A stretch of 64,000 nucleotides of DNA, from assembly GCF_006716645.1 (NCBI RefSeq), contig NZ_VFPL01000001.1, forward strand, positions 744,001-808,000, read 5' to 3'. The notes below the pieces were generated by a model. It saw only the letters and a list, made by a program, of their open reading frames with translations, was not told the origin of the DNA and made no database searches. This DNA comes from Arcticibacter tournemirensis (lineage in GTDB: Bacteria; Bacteroidota; Bacteroidia; Sphingobacteriales; Sphingobacteriaceae). Shown one piece after another: positions 9,786 through 18,361 of the stretch. Position numbers and translations under genes: made by a program. Numbering within the stretch: the stretch's first letter is position 1; each line of letters begins with the position of its first letter.

Positions 9786-9793
9786 TACTTTTG
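9786..9793 (+). promoter_or_regulatory. Candidate -7 element (TACTTTTG) for degP
   Basis: TACTTTTG matches TAnnTTTG and lies 36 bases before the start codon. A TTG at 9762-9764 is about 21 bases upstream and could serve as the -33 element. Confidence 0.45.
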
Positions 9794-9828
9794 AACTAAG
9801 AAACGCACACAGAGAAAAAAATAGGAAT

Positions 9829-11361
9829 ATGAAAAAAATAGGAATAACTCTTCTCACTGCATTTTTCGGTGGTGCAGTAGCAATAGGCGGATATAAGCTT
9901 ATTGAAAATAATAACACCGAAAAGATGAGTATTGAGGATAAACAAAAGGTTTATTTTACTAATAATCCCGTAAGTGTTTCTTCTGCGGGCGATGTCGATT
10001 TCGTTCAGGCGGCTGCTGCAGTAACGCCCGCGGTGGTTCATATTCAGACCACCTATGGCGGATCGTCCAGGCAGCAACGTGGCGGGGGAGGTGTTGACCC
10101 CTTCGAAGATATGTTCAGAGATTTCTTTGGCGGCCCCCGGGGTAATACCCAACGTGCTCCAGCAATGGCATCCGGATCGGGTGTGATCGTGTCTGACGAT
10201 GGATATATTGTAACTAACAATCACGTTGTAGAAGACGCTTCTAAAATAGAAGTGATCCTGCCCGATAACAGGTCTTTTCAGGCAAAGGTAATTGGTCGCG
10301 ACCCCAATACTGATTTAGCGCTTCTAAAGGTAAATGCTACTAAACTACCTGTTGTTAAACTTGGAAATTCGGACAATGTGCAGGTCGGCGAATGGGTTCT
10401 GGCTGTAGGCTACCCGCTTACGCTGAATACTACAGTGACCGCCGGTATTGTGAGCGCAAAAGGACGTGCTATTGGGATATTAGGGCAACCCGAGCAAGAA
10501 GATTATTACGGCAACCGGAATCAGCCGAGAGTGAATTCAGCAATTGAATCGTTTATTCAGACTGACGCAGCCATTAACCGTGGAAACAGCGGAGGCGCTC
10601 TTGTGAACACACGAGGCGAACTGGTTGGTATTAACGCTGCAATTGCTTCTCAAACGGGTTACTATGCCGGTTACGGATTCGCTATCCCAGTTAACCTTGC
10701 AAAAAAGATAATGGACGACTTCATTAAGTATGGTGCCGTTAGACGTGGCTTTGTAGGTGTAACATTCCAGGAGCTGAATTCAAGTATCGCCAAGGAACTT
10801 GGAGTTAGTGAAATCAGTGGCTTGTATGTAAACACAGTAGTCGAAGGCAGCGGTGCTGCTGCTGCCGGCATAAAAAAAGGTGACGTGATAACCAAGGTAG
10901 ACGGAGCGAGGATTATGTCGTCGTCTGATCTTCAGGAACGCGTAGCACGCCTTCGTCCCGGCGATAAGGTACAGCTTAGCTTCAACCGTGATGGAAAAGA
11001 GCGTACTGTATCCGTTACTCTTAAAGGCGAAGATGATGTGAAGATCGCGGGAAATAATAATAGTTCTGCCGAAGAGCTTTATAATCAACTTGGAGCGAGC
11101 TTTGCTCCTGTGTCGACGGCACAAAAACAACGTTATAAGATTAATTCAGGAGTAGTTGTGACTGAAGCTCGCGACGGCGGATTGTTCTCAAACTTTGGAA
11201 TCGAAAAAGGTACCATTATCACCAGTATCAATAATAAACCGATTAACAAGGTTGATGATATTGACAATGCCCTTTCGGCAAGCAGTAATAACATGATCCG
11301 TATCAATGGTATATCAGCTGATGGATCAAGAATTATGATGTCCTTCCCGGTCGCTCAATAG
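9829..11361 (+). CDS. Do-family periplasmic serine endoprotease (DegP/DegQ)
   Basis: A 510-residue HtrA-type protease that removes or refolds damaged envelope proteins. An N-terminal hydrophobic segment (about residues 4-21) directs it to the periplasm. The trypsin-like domain carries the full triad: His132 in NNHVV, Asp162 in TDLALLKV and Ser254 in GNSGGAL. Two PDZ domains follow at about 310-400 and 420-505. A glycine-rich loop with many Arg/Gln residues after about residue 80 corresponds to the LA loop. It has its own promoter region and ends at a terminator, so it is monocistronic. Confidence 0.93.
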   Translation: MKKIGITLLTAFFGGAVAIGGYKLIENNNTEKMSIEDKQKVYFTNNPVSVSSAGDVDFVQAAAAVTPAVVHIQTTYGGSSRQQRGGGGVDPFEDMFRDFFGGPRGNTQRAPAMASGSGVIVSDDGYIVTNNHVVEDASKIEVILPDNRSFQAKVIGRDPNTDLALLKVNATKLPVVKLGNSDNVQVGEWVLAVGYPLTLNTTVTAGIVSAKGRAIGILGQPEQEDYYGNRNQPRVNSAIESFIQTDAAINRGNSGGALVNTRGELVGINAAIASQTGYYAGYGFAIPVNLAKKIMDDFIKYGAVRRGFVGVTFQELNSSIAKELGVSEISGLYVNTVVEGSGAAAAGIKKGDVITKVDGARIMSSSDLQERVARLRPGDKVQLSFNRDGKERTVSVTLKGEDDVKIAGNNNSSAEELYNQLGASFAPVSTAQKQRYKINSGVVVTEARDGGLFSNFGIEKGTIITSINNKPINKVDDIDNALSASSNNMIRINGISADGSRIMMSFPVAQ

Positions 11362-11387
11362 CAGATCGTCCAACATATATAAAAAAA

Positions 11388-11416
11388 GGCCTTCCGGAAA
11401 TGGAAGGTTTTTTTTT
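11388..11416 (+). terminator. Terminator after degP
   Basis: Arms CCTTCC (11390-11395) and GGAAGG (11402-11407) are flanked by A residues upstream and nine T residues downstream. Confidence 0.8.
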
Positions 11417-11463
11417 GCCCTGACGATGAAAGGTCGCCGAAACAAATTATCTTAGTTTTTGAT

Positions 11464-12114
11464 ATGACAGAGCACGGAATGAAATGGGAACTGCTTGGTC
11501 AGCATTTAGTAATGCTTCCTCAGAAAGCACTTTATTGGGATGAAGAGAGAGCATTAATTGTTGCCGATCTGCACATCGGTAAAGTAGGGCATTTCAGAAA
11601 AGCCGGAATTGCGATACCCCGTCCGTTGGAACAGGAAGAACTTGCCGTACTTGCTGATCTGATACATATATTAAAACCAGAGAAATTAATCTTTCTTGGC
11701 GATCTTTTTCATAGCGAGTTTAATAATGACTGGAACTGGCTGCAGTTATGGCGTGAGCTTTTCGCGGATGTAAAAATAATTCTCGTCCGGGGCAATCATG
11801 ATATACTTCACGATGAGTATTACAACGAAGCGGGCTTTGAAGTATGTGAGAAACTTGATTTGAACCCCTTTGTTTTTACCCATGAGCCTGTTTCGAAACC
11901 CGATGGTAATGAGTATATTATAAGTGGCCATGTTCATCCTGCTGTAAGGCTTAGAGGAAAGGGCAGACAAACCACTGTTCTTTCTTGTTTTTATTTCGGC
12001 CGGACTCAGGCCATCCTTCCGGCCTTCGGTCGTTTTACCGGGAATTGCTGCATTAGTATTGACGAATTGGCTGCTACTTTCGTGGTTGTAAATGACAAGG
12101 TTATAAAACTATGA
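11464..12114 (+). CDS. pdeM: Ligase-associated DNA-damage metallophosphoesterase PdeM
   Basis: A 216-residue calcineurin-like phosphoesterase. All metal-binding motifs are present: DLHIGK at about residue 35, GDLFHS at about 79, GNHD at about 104 and SGHVHP near 155. The segment LIVADLHIGKVGHFRK and the following IPRP are characteristic of PdeM, usually found with a DNA ligase, an Lhr-like helicase and an exonuclease in one cluster. Here none of these partners is adjacent. The DNA-repair role is therefore inferred from family similarity only. Confidence 0.8.
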   Translation: MTEHGMKWELLGQHLVMLPQKALYWDEERALIVADLHIGKVGHFRKAGIAIPRPLEQEELAVLADLIHILKPEKLIFLGDLFHSEFNNDWNWLQLWRELFADVKIILVRGNHDILHDEYYNEAGFEVCEKLDLNPFVFTHEPVSKPDGNEYIISGHVHPAVRLRGKGRQTTVLSCFYFGRTQAILPAFGRFTGNCCISIDELAATFVVVNDKVIKL

Positions 12115-12188
12115 TCTTAGACCGGTTCTAAATAAATTAAATAAAGCCATAGATAACAAAATAGGTTATATTATTGCGGCTATAATAA

Positions 12189-12196
12189 TACTTTTG
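12189..12196 (+). promoter_or_regulatory. Candidate -7 element (TACTTTTG) for the sdh operon
   Basis: TACTTTTG lies 28 bases before the sdhC start and matches TAnnTTTG. A well-spaced -33 element is not obvious. Confidence 0.45.
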
Positions 12197-12223
12197 TACC
12201 ACTAATAAAAATAATGAAAGGTA

Positions 12224-13009
12224 ATGAGCAGTTTCACTAAGGCATTCTCGTCAACATTAGGGAAGAAATTGATCATGAGTTTAACAGGGCTGTTTCTGTG
12301 CCTGTTCCTCATTGTTCATCTTCTCGGAAATTTACAATTATTTAAACATGATGATGGAATGGCGTTTAATGTGTATTCACATTTTATGACGCACTTTCCA
12401 CCTATTAAAATCGTTTCATATCTCTTATATTTATCGATAGTGTTCCACGCTGTGTATGCTTTAGTTATAAGCATCAGGAATCGCAGAGCCCGGAAAGTGG
12501 GCTATGCTGTTTACAAGGGATCTGCAAACAGCAGCTGGAGCTCAAGAAATATGGGAATATTGGGAACGGTACTATTAATCTTTATCGTTGTCCACATGAC
12601 TAACTTCTGGGCAGAATATCACTGGGGCGGCTTGCCTTTTATCAAGTACGAAACCAGTCTTACCAACCCGGAAGAAGTAAAAGTTACCAAAATTCCTTAC
12701 GATGGACATCAGATGGTTCATTCGGAATATGTGGATCTGCAGTCGGGTAACCAAGTTGTCATTGCGAAAGATTTGAACATCATCGTTATGGAGCTTTTCA
12801 AGCTATGGTGGTATGTTGCGCTTTACGTGATCGCTATGATCGCAATGGGTTACCACCTGTATCATGGTTTCCAGAGCGGTTTTCAGACGCTTGGGTTTGA
12901 TCATAAAAAGTATAAGCCAGCTATTGACTTTTTGGGCCTTTGGGTGTTCAGCATTATTATTCCTGCTGTGTTCGCTGCAATGCCTCTTTACGTGTTTTTT
13001 TTCAAATAA
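12224..13009 (+). CDS. sdhC: Succinate dehydrogenase cytochrome b558 subunit
   Basis: A 261-residue integral membrane protein with five predicted membrane segments, beginning KLIMSLTGLFLCLFLIVHLLGN. This is the single-anchor b558 type of succinate:quinone oxidoreductase used by Bacteroidota. Histidines in the membrane segments (for example IVHLLG, VFHAVY, IVVHMTN, YHLYHG) are candidate haem ligands. It anchors SdhA and SdhB to the inner membrane and passes electrons to menaquinone. sdhA starts 42 bases downstream; sdhC, sdhA and sdhB form one operon. Confidence 0.93.
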   Translation: MSSFTKAFSSTLGKKLIMSLTGLFLCLFLIVHLLGNLQLFKHDDGMAFNVYSHFMTHFPPIKIVSYLLYLSIVFHAVYALVISIRNRRARKVGYAVYKGSANSSWSSRNMGILGTVLLIFIVVHMTNFWAEYHWGGLPFIKYETSLTNPEEVKVTKIPYDGHQMVHSEYVDLQSGNQVVIAKDLNIIVMELFKLWWYVALYVIAMIAMGYHLYHGFQSGFQTLGFDHKKYKPAIDFLGLWVFSIIIPAVFAAMPLYVFFFK

Positions 13010-13050
13010 GATGGATCATCCCGATTTAGGGACTAAAAAATATTTCTCAA

Positions 13051-14985
13051 ATGGTATTAGATTCAAAAATTCCAGAGGGCCCTTTAGGAGAAAAGTGGTC
13101 TAAACATAAATTCAATCTGAAGCTGGTTAACCCGGCCAATAAAAGAAAATATACTGTTATCGTTGTTGGTACCGGTTTGGCAGGAGCTTCTGCTGCCGCA
13201 TCGCTGGCCGAATTAGGATACAATGTAAAAGCCTTTTGTTATCAGGACAGTGCACGCCGGGCGCATTCTATTGCTGCTCAGGGTGGGATTAATGCTGCAA
13301 AAAACTATCGTAACGATGGCGACAGCGTTTATCGTTTATTCTACGATACTATTAAGGGCGGCGACTATCGTGCCCGTGAAGCGAACGTTCATCGTTTAGC
13401 TGAAGTTTCGAACGATATTATTGACCAGTGCGTGGCTCAAGGGGTGCCTTTTGCCCGCGAATATGGTGGCTTGCTTGACAACCGCTCTTTTGGTGGTGCG
13501 CAGGTATCACGTACCTTCTATGCGAGGGGACAAACCGGACAGCAGTTGCTTTTGGGCGCTTACTCTGCTTTAAACCGTCAGATCCATGAAGGTAAGGTGA
13601 AGATGTATAACAGGCATGAAATGCTTGATCTTGTTACAGTTGACGGAAAGGCGCAAGGAATTGTTACCCGTAACCTGCTGACAGGAGAGATAGAAACCTT
13701 CGCAGGCCATGCTGTATTACTTTGTACTGGCGGCTACGGAAACGTATTCTACCTTTCAACTAACGCCATGGGTTGTAACACTACAGCAATCTGGCGTTCA
13801 TATAAGAAAGGAGCTGCATTTGCTAATCCTTGCTTTACTCAGATCCACCCTACCTGTATTCCGGTAACCGGCGATCATCAGTCTAAGCTTACCTTAATGT
13901 CTGAGTCTCTGCGTAACGACGGTCGTGTTTGGGTACCGAAGACAAGGGAGATGGCTGAAAGACTTCGCAAGGGAGAAATTAAAGTATCTGACATAAAAGA
14001 AGAAGACAGGGATTATTTCCTTGAACGTAAATATCCATCTTTTGGTAACCTGGTTCCTCGTGATGTAGCTTCCCGTAATGCTAAAGAAGCGGCTGATGAC
14101 GGACGCGGTGTTGGTGCAAGCGGTAAAGCGGTATACCTGGATTTTGCAGAAGCTATCGGGCGGCTTGGTAAAGCTGCAGTGGAAGCAAAGTATGGCAACC
14201 TTTTCGATATGTATTATCAGATCACAAATGAAAATCCATACGAAATGCCAATGCGTATCTATCCTGCAGTACACTATACCATGGGAGGCCTTTGGGTTGA
14301 TTACAACCTGATGACTACAGTCCCAGGCTTGTATTGCTTAGGCGAAGCAAACTTCTCAGATCACGGAGCGAATCGTCTTGGTGCATCTGCTCTGATGCAG
14401 GGTCTTGCTGACGGATATTTTGTAATACCATACACTGTTGGAGATTACCTCGCTAATATCGGTCCTAAGCCGGTTGATGCATCTCACCCTGCATTTGCTC
14501 AGGCAAAGAAAGACGTTGAAGACAGGATTAAGAGATTCCTTTCTATGAAAGGGACTAAGACGGTAGACGAGTATCATCGAGATCTTGGTCTGATCATGTG
14601 GGAATATTGCGGTATGGCAAGAAATGAACAGGGGCTAACTAAAGCAAAGGGTATGATCAAAGAACTTCGCGAAGATTTCTGGAAAAATGCCATTGTGATA
14701 GGTGAGAACGAAGAGATGAACATGTGTCTGGAGAAAGCAGGTCGTGTAGCCGATTTCCTTGAACTTGCAGAACTGATGGTTGACGATGCACTTAACCGTA
14801 AAGAGTCGTGTGGTGGTCACTTCCGTGAAGAAAGCCAGACTGAGGAAGGTGAAGCAAAGCGTGACGATGAAAATTATGCATATGTTGCCGCCTGGGAATT
14901 TAAAGGAGATGATGCCCCTGCTATGATGCATAAAGAAGAACTGATCTTCGAGAATGTTAAGCTAACACAAAGGAGTTATAAATAA
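13051..14985 (+). CDS. sdhA: Succinate dehydrogenase/fumarate reductase flavoprotein
   Basis: A 644-residue FAD-binding catalytic subunit oxidising succinate to fumarate. The dinucleotide-binding motif [15 protein letters not shown] is at about residues 37-51. [12 protein letters not shown] near residue 71 holds the histidine that binds FAD covalently. Substrate and catalytic regions include HPTCIP and [16 protein letters not shown]. Length fits the Bacteroidota form, slightly longer than the E. coli protein. It lies between sdhC and sdhB; a 143-base gap with phased 7-base repeats separates it from sdhB. Confidence 0.95.
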   Translation: MVLDSKIPEGPLGEKWSKHKFNLKLVNPANKRKYTVIVVGTGLAGASAAASLAELGYNVKAFCYQDSARRAHSIAAQGGINAAKNYRNDGDSVYRLFYDTIKGGDYRAREANVHRLAEVSNDIIDQCVAQGVPFAREYGGLLDNRSFGGAQVSRTFYARGQTGQQLLLGAYSALNRQIHEGKVKMYNRHEMLDLVTVDGKAQGIVTRNLLTGEIETFAGHAVLLCTGGYGNVFYLSTNAMGCNTTAIWRSYKKGAAFANPCFTQIHPTCIPVTGDHQSKLTLMSESLRNDGRVWVPKTREMAERLRKGEIKVSDIKEEDRDYFLERKYPSFGNLVPRDVASRNAKEAADDGRGVGASGKAVYLDFAEAIGRLGKAAVEAKYGNLFDMYYQITNENPYEMPMRIYPAVHYTMGGLWVDYNLMTTVPGLYCLGEANFSDHGANRLGASALMQGLADGYFVIPYTVGDYLANIGPKPVDASHPAFAQAKKDVEDRIKRFLSMKGTKTVDEYHRDLGLIMWEYCGMARNEQGLTKAKGMIKELREDFWKNAIVIGENEEMNMCLEKAGRVADFLELAELMVDDALNRKESCGGHFREESQTEEGEAKRDDENYAYVAAWEFKGDDAPAMMHKEELIFENVKLTQRSYK

Positions 14986-15112
14986 GTATCTGGTGGCAAG
15001 TATCAAGTATCAGGACGAATGGAAATGCCGGAAAGATATTTGAAGTGCTCAGGAGAAAAGATTGATTAGATGTTATGCAAGTAATCTGGATACTGTAATC
15101 TTGATACTTGCT
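14984..15112. repeat. Phased 7-base palindromic repeat between sdhA and sdhB
   Basis: AAGTATC occurs at 14984, 14998 and 15005, all in one 7-base register. In the same register further on are GATACTG (15089) and GATACTT (15103), the reverse-complement form. Perfect 12-base arms GCAAGTATCAAG (14996-15007) and CTTGATACTTGC (15100-15111) enclose the element. It overlaps the end of the sdhA stop codon and ends before the sdhB start at 15129. Confidence 0.75.
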
Positions 15113-15128
15113 ACTAAAAAAAAGTAAT

Positions 15129-15899
15129 ATGAGCGGAAACATGAATTTAACCTTGAAAGTCTGGAGACAGAAGAATGCCAGCGATAAGGGCGGATTTGTA
15201 ACATATAAAGCAGATGACATATCACCTGATATGTCGTTCCTGGAGATGCTGGACATAGTGAACGAGCGTCTTGTGAAGGAAAAGGCTGATCCTATTCATT
15301 TTGACCACGACTGTCGTGAAGGAATTTGCGGAGCGTGTTCTTTGTATATTAATGGCCGTCCTCATGGTCCGAAACAAGCAATTACGACCTGTCAGCTTCA
15401 CATGCGCAGTTTCAGCGACGGCGAAACCATTACTATTGAACCTTGGCGTGCAGTAGCTTTTCCTATCATCAAGGATTTGGCTGTTGATCGTTCTGCGTTC
15501 GACCGTATCCAGGAAGCCGGTGGGTTTGTGTCGGTAAACACAGGAGGTGTACCTGATGCTAATGAGATTGCTATTCCTAAGCCGGTAGCAGACGAAGCAA
15601 TGAATTCAGCAACATGTATCCAATGTGGTGCTTGTGTTGCAGCATGTAAGAATGCATCGGCCGCGTTATTCGTATCGGCGAAGATCTCGCAGTTTGCGTT
15701 ACTTCCTCAGGGCCAGCCTGAAAGGTATCGTCGCGTTCAAGCGATGGTTGCGCAGATGGACGCAGAAGGCTTTGGTAGCTGTACGAATACAGGTGCTTGC
15801 GAAATAGAATGTCCGAAAGAGATTTCTTTAACAAATATTAACAGGATGAGGCGGGATTATTTTACTGCCGGATTTTTTAAAGAAGAAGAAATTCACTAA
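15129..15899 (+). CDS. sdhB: Succinate dehydrogenase iron-sulfur subunit
   Basis: An open frame runs from a TTG at 15108, but the ATG at 15129 ([14 protein letters not shown]) is the sensible start, giving 256 residues. The N-terminal ferredoxin domain has the 2Fe-2S cysteines in [15 protein letters not shown] and TTCQLHM. The C-terminal domain has [13 protein letters not shown] and [15 protein letters not shown] for the 4Fe-4S and 3Fe-4S centres. It carries electrons from SdhA to SdhC. A strong terminator follows. Confidence 0.93.
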   Translation: MSGNMNLTLKVWRQKNASDKGGFVTYKADDISPDMSFLEMLDIVNERLVKEKADPIHFDHDCREGICGACSLYINGRPHGPKQAITTCQLHMRSFSDGETITIEPWRAVAFPIIKDLAVDRSAFDRIQEAGGFVSVNTGGVPDANEIAIPKPVADEAMNSATCIQCGACVAACKNASAALFVSAKISQFALLPQGQPERYRRVQAMVAQMDAEGFGSCTNTGACEIECPKEISLTNINRMRRDYFTAGFFKEEEIH

Positions 15900-15929
15900 T
15901 TTTGTCCAACGAGGCAAGGAGGATTTTTT

Positions 15930-15965
15930 AAGAACCCTGCGCATTAGCGCGGGGTTCTTGCTTTT
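15930..15965 (+). terminator. Terminator of the sdhCAB operon
   Basis: A 13-base stem with one mismatch, AAGAACCCTGCGC (15930-15942) against GCGCGGGGTTCTT (15947-15959), is followed by a T-rich stretch. Confidence 0.8.
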
Positions 15966-15974
15966 TGGGGCACT

Positions 15975-17858
15975 TTAGTTCGCTTTTTTCTTCGTTGTAA
16001 TAATTATTACTCCGTTTTTCCCTTTATCGCCATACTTATCTGTAGCTTGTTTGTCTTTTAATACACTTATCGACTGGATTTCTGACGGCTTTAGTGATTG
16101 CAGATCAAAGGAAGGTTTTTCTACACCATCAATTATGTAAAGAGCATTCGGTAAAGAATTATGCCTGAAGGTAAGAGCTTGTTCACGTGTGAGGTTTACC
16201 AAAATCGGTAATGTGTATTGGACTCTTATCGGGTGTCCATCCTGCATTCCGGGATTCCATTTTGGTGTATTTTCCAACATCCTTATAGCTTCTTCGCCTG
16301 TTCCGTAACCAAGGTCACGCAAGAGCCTTATATCTTCAAGGCTTCCATCTTTCTCTACAATGAAACTTACAATAAGCCTCCCTTTAATGTTGTTCTTCCT
16401 GGCTTCTTCGGGGTATTTATAATTTTTTGAAACGTATGCGTAGAATGCATCCATTCCTCCCGGAAAGTTAGGCATAACATCGATGGAGGCGAAGTCATGT
16501 ACTGCGTCATCTTCAACGGCTTTCCCGGGGGACGGGCTGGTTGAAGGCAAGCGTTTTGGGGAACCGACGATCATGATGGAAGATAGCTCTTTATATCCGT
16601 CAGGAATAGTTATTGGCGTTTCTTTAGCCCCTGTCCCTGTTCCTTCCAGACTGAAGCTTATCCTGAAGTAGTACTTTCCCGCTACTGCCGGGTCCATGTT
16701 ATTGATCTTTTTTAAGGTCCTTAACACTTCTTCATCAATCCCACTACCGAGGCCGCGGACTATGTTTATGTCTGCAAGGCTGCCGGAGGAAGTGATTTTA
16801 AATGAACTTACCACATCCCCCTGGACGTTGTTAAACCGTGCTTTAGAGGGATAAATGATATTCCTGGCTACATAACTATATAAGTATTTAAGCGGAGCGC
16901 CTCCCAGCTTTTTGGTGCTGTCGTTAGTCGTGGTGTCTCCTAATATCTTCTTAGCCGAGCTAATTATGGAAGTTCCAGCTTCGCTGGCGGAAACGACATT
17001 TATTTCGCTGATCTTATTTGTTATCTTTTCCAGAGAATTATATCTGTCGATTGTTGCCGACGAAAAAATTAGCATGCAAAGGAAAAGCGGAACGGAGAGA
17101 CCGTATTTTATCAGGGCGATCCTGTGCGATTTAGATTTGTGAAGCATACGAATTCTCAGTTTTAACAGCGATTCGTTATAAAAGTTATTAGAAAGACCTG
17201 AAGGCGACACACCAAATGCAGTGCTCAGAAGCAGTAATGAATATTCCGATTTGTCAGCTTTAGTTTTTGCCGCTGCTTCATCGGCAATAAATTCGTGAAT
17301 AAGCTTCACCGCTTTTTTATATACATATACGATCGGGTTGAACCAGTTAATTATGGAAATTACCTCGAAAAGTACTACGTCTGCTGAATGTAACTGGCGC
17401 ACATGCACTACTTCATGTTTTAGAATGGAATGCCGGTCGGGCAGGTCATCCGGAACTACAATACGACCAAAAAATGAGTAAGGTTGGTGCCCCTGGTCAG
17501 GCCGTTGCCGGCAAACCTGTAAAAAGCGGATAATAAAACGTGATAAGAATATAGTTAAACCGGTCAGGTAAGTGATCAAAAGCCAGTTGACGCTGGTCTG
17601 CTCGACGGTCGGGTCAGTATTGGCCGTGAAATACAAGACATTGAGCGAGTCGGCTGCCTGGTACACCTTTTCGTTTACGAAAAACGTGCGCACCCACTCC
17701 GCATCCGTCAGCGGTATTAAGAAAGCGAGGATGCCGGAGCTGATAAGATATACCCTGTTAAGCTTAAAAAAGGTTTCGTTCCTAAGGAATAAAAAATAGA
17801 ACGCATACAGGATGATCAGATAAATGTTAGTTTGAAGGAGATAACCGAACCATGTCAT
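15975..17858 (-). CDS. BlaR1-like M56 metallopeptidase with TonB and plug-like domains
   Basis: A 627-residue membrane protein. Its N-terminal part is an M56 peptidase with membrane segments near residues 8-26, 37-50, 91-112 and 265-283. The zinc site HEVVH is at residues 148-152 and the third ligand region HEFIADE at about 188-194. After the last membrane segment come two TonB C-terminal domains (about 320-400 and 460-545). A final stretch, about 565-620, resembles a SusC plug: YIIDGVE, SISVLKD, YGDKGKNGVIIITTKK. It probably senses an envelope signal and inactivates the co-encoded BlaI repressor; the signal is unknown. It overlaps blaI by four bases. Confidence 0.85.
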   Translation of the reverse strand: MTWFGYLLQTNIYLIILYAFYFLFLRNETFFKLNRVYLISSGILAFLIPLTDAEWVRTFFVNEKVYQAADSLNVLYFTANTDPTVEQTSVNWLLITYLTGLTIFLSRFIIRFLQVCRQRPDQGHQPYSFFGRIVVPDDLPDRHSILKHEVVHVRQLHSADVVLFEVISIINWFNPIVYVYKKAVKLIHEFIADEAAAKTKADKSEYSLLLLSTAFGVSPSGLSNNFYNESLLKLRIRMLHKSKSHRIALIKYGLSVPLFLCMLIFSSATIDRYNSLEKITNKISEINVVSASEAGTSIISSAKKILGDTTTNDSTKKLGGAPLKYLYSYVARNIIYPSKARFNNVQGDVVSSFKITSSGSLADINIVRGLGSGIDEEVLRTLKKINNMDPAVAGKYYFRISFSLEGTGTGAKETPITIPDGYKELSSIMIVGSPKRLPSTSPSPGKAVEDDAVHDFASIDVMPNFPGGMDAFYAYVSKNYKYPEEARKNNIKGRLIVSFIVEKDGSLEDIRLLRDLGYGTGEEAIRMLENTPKWNPGMQDGHPIRVQYTLPILVNLTREQALTFRHNSLPNALYIIDGVEKPSFDLQSLKPSEIQSISVLKDKQATDKYGDKGKNGVIIITTKKKAN

Positions 17859-18232
17859 GGCTTTTTATTTTTTAGGTTTTTTATTAGTTTTAATATCTCA
17901 TCTGCTTCGTGCAGGTCTATCTTTTCCTTCTTTACAAAGAAAGAGAACATCTTCTCCACCGAATTACTGAAGTAATTGGTAAGTAGCTTTTCTGTTGCGA
18001 AGCTTTTATATTGCTCCTTGCTTACCAGGGGGTAATACTGGTGGCTTTTCCCAAAGGCTTCGTGGTCAACAAAACCCTTTGTTTCCAATATCCTGATAAT
18101 TGTGGAGACAGTATTATAGGCAGGCTTGGGCTCGGGAAGTTCATCAATCACATCTTTTACAAATCCTTTTTCGAGTTGCCATAGTATCTGCATAATTTGT
18201 TCTTCAGCTTTTGTTAATTCTTTCATTCCCAT
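17855..18232 (-). CDS. BlaI/MecI/CopY-family transcriptional repressor
   Basis: A 125-residue winged-helix repressor. ELTKAEEQIMQILWQLEKG at the start, PAYNTVSTIIRILETKGFV in the recognition helix region and HQYYPLVSKEQYK in the wing are family signatures. It is the partner of the M56 peptidase that follows with a four-base overlap; in this family, proteolysis of the repressor induces the operon. The start could be Met3 (18226). Two tandem AACTA-N6-TAGTT dyads upstream are the probable operator, implying autoregulation. Confidence 0.9.
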   Translation of the reverse strand: MGMKELTKAEEQIMQILWQLEKGFVKDVIDELPEPKPAYNTVSTIIRILETKGFVDHEAFGKSHQYYPLVSKEQYKSFATEKLLTNYFSNSVEKMFSFFVKKEKIDLHEADEILKLIKNLKNKKP

Positions 18233-18258
18233 CGTTTTATTGTTTAAAGTAAATATAC

Positions 18259-18294
18259 AACTACTGTGTTAGTTTTGCAACTATTTTTTTAGTT
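18259..18294 (-). promoter_or_regulatory. Tandem BlaI-type operator dyads
   Basis: Two copies of AACTA-N6-TAGTT occur at 18259-18274 and 18279-18294, exactly 20 bases (about two helical turns) apart. The position is 27-62 bases upstream of the blaI start. Inverted repeats of this kind containing ACTA/TAGT are typical of MecI/BlaI operators. The region also precedes the divergent RNase-like gene at 18362. Confidence 0.65.
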
Positions 18295-18361
18295 TATTGT
18301 TTCGGAAACTTATACTTTCCTTTTCTGTTGTCTGTAAGTTTTTAAATACTCACATTTAAAT

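Larger units (their letters stand above)
9373..9828. other. 456-base intergenic region between dapF and degP
   Basis: No credible gene is seen. It holds a large palindromic 11-base repeat element (9439-9581) and a candidate degP promoter at 9786-9793. The remainder (about 9600-9760) shows no clear structure. Confidence 0.7.

Noticed and set aside
15108-15128. TTG start for SdhB
   Set aside because: It adds only LLKKSN with no family match and lies within the repeat-rich spacer; ATG 15129 is the better start.
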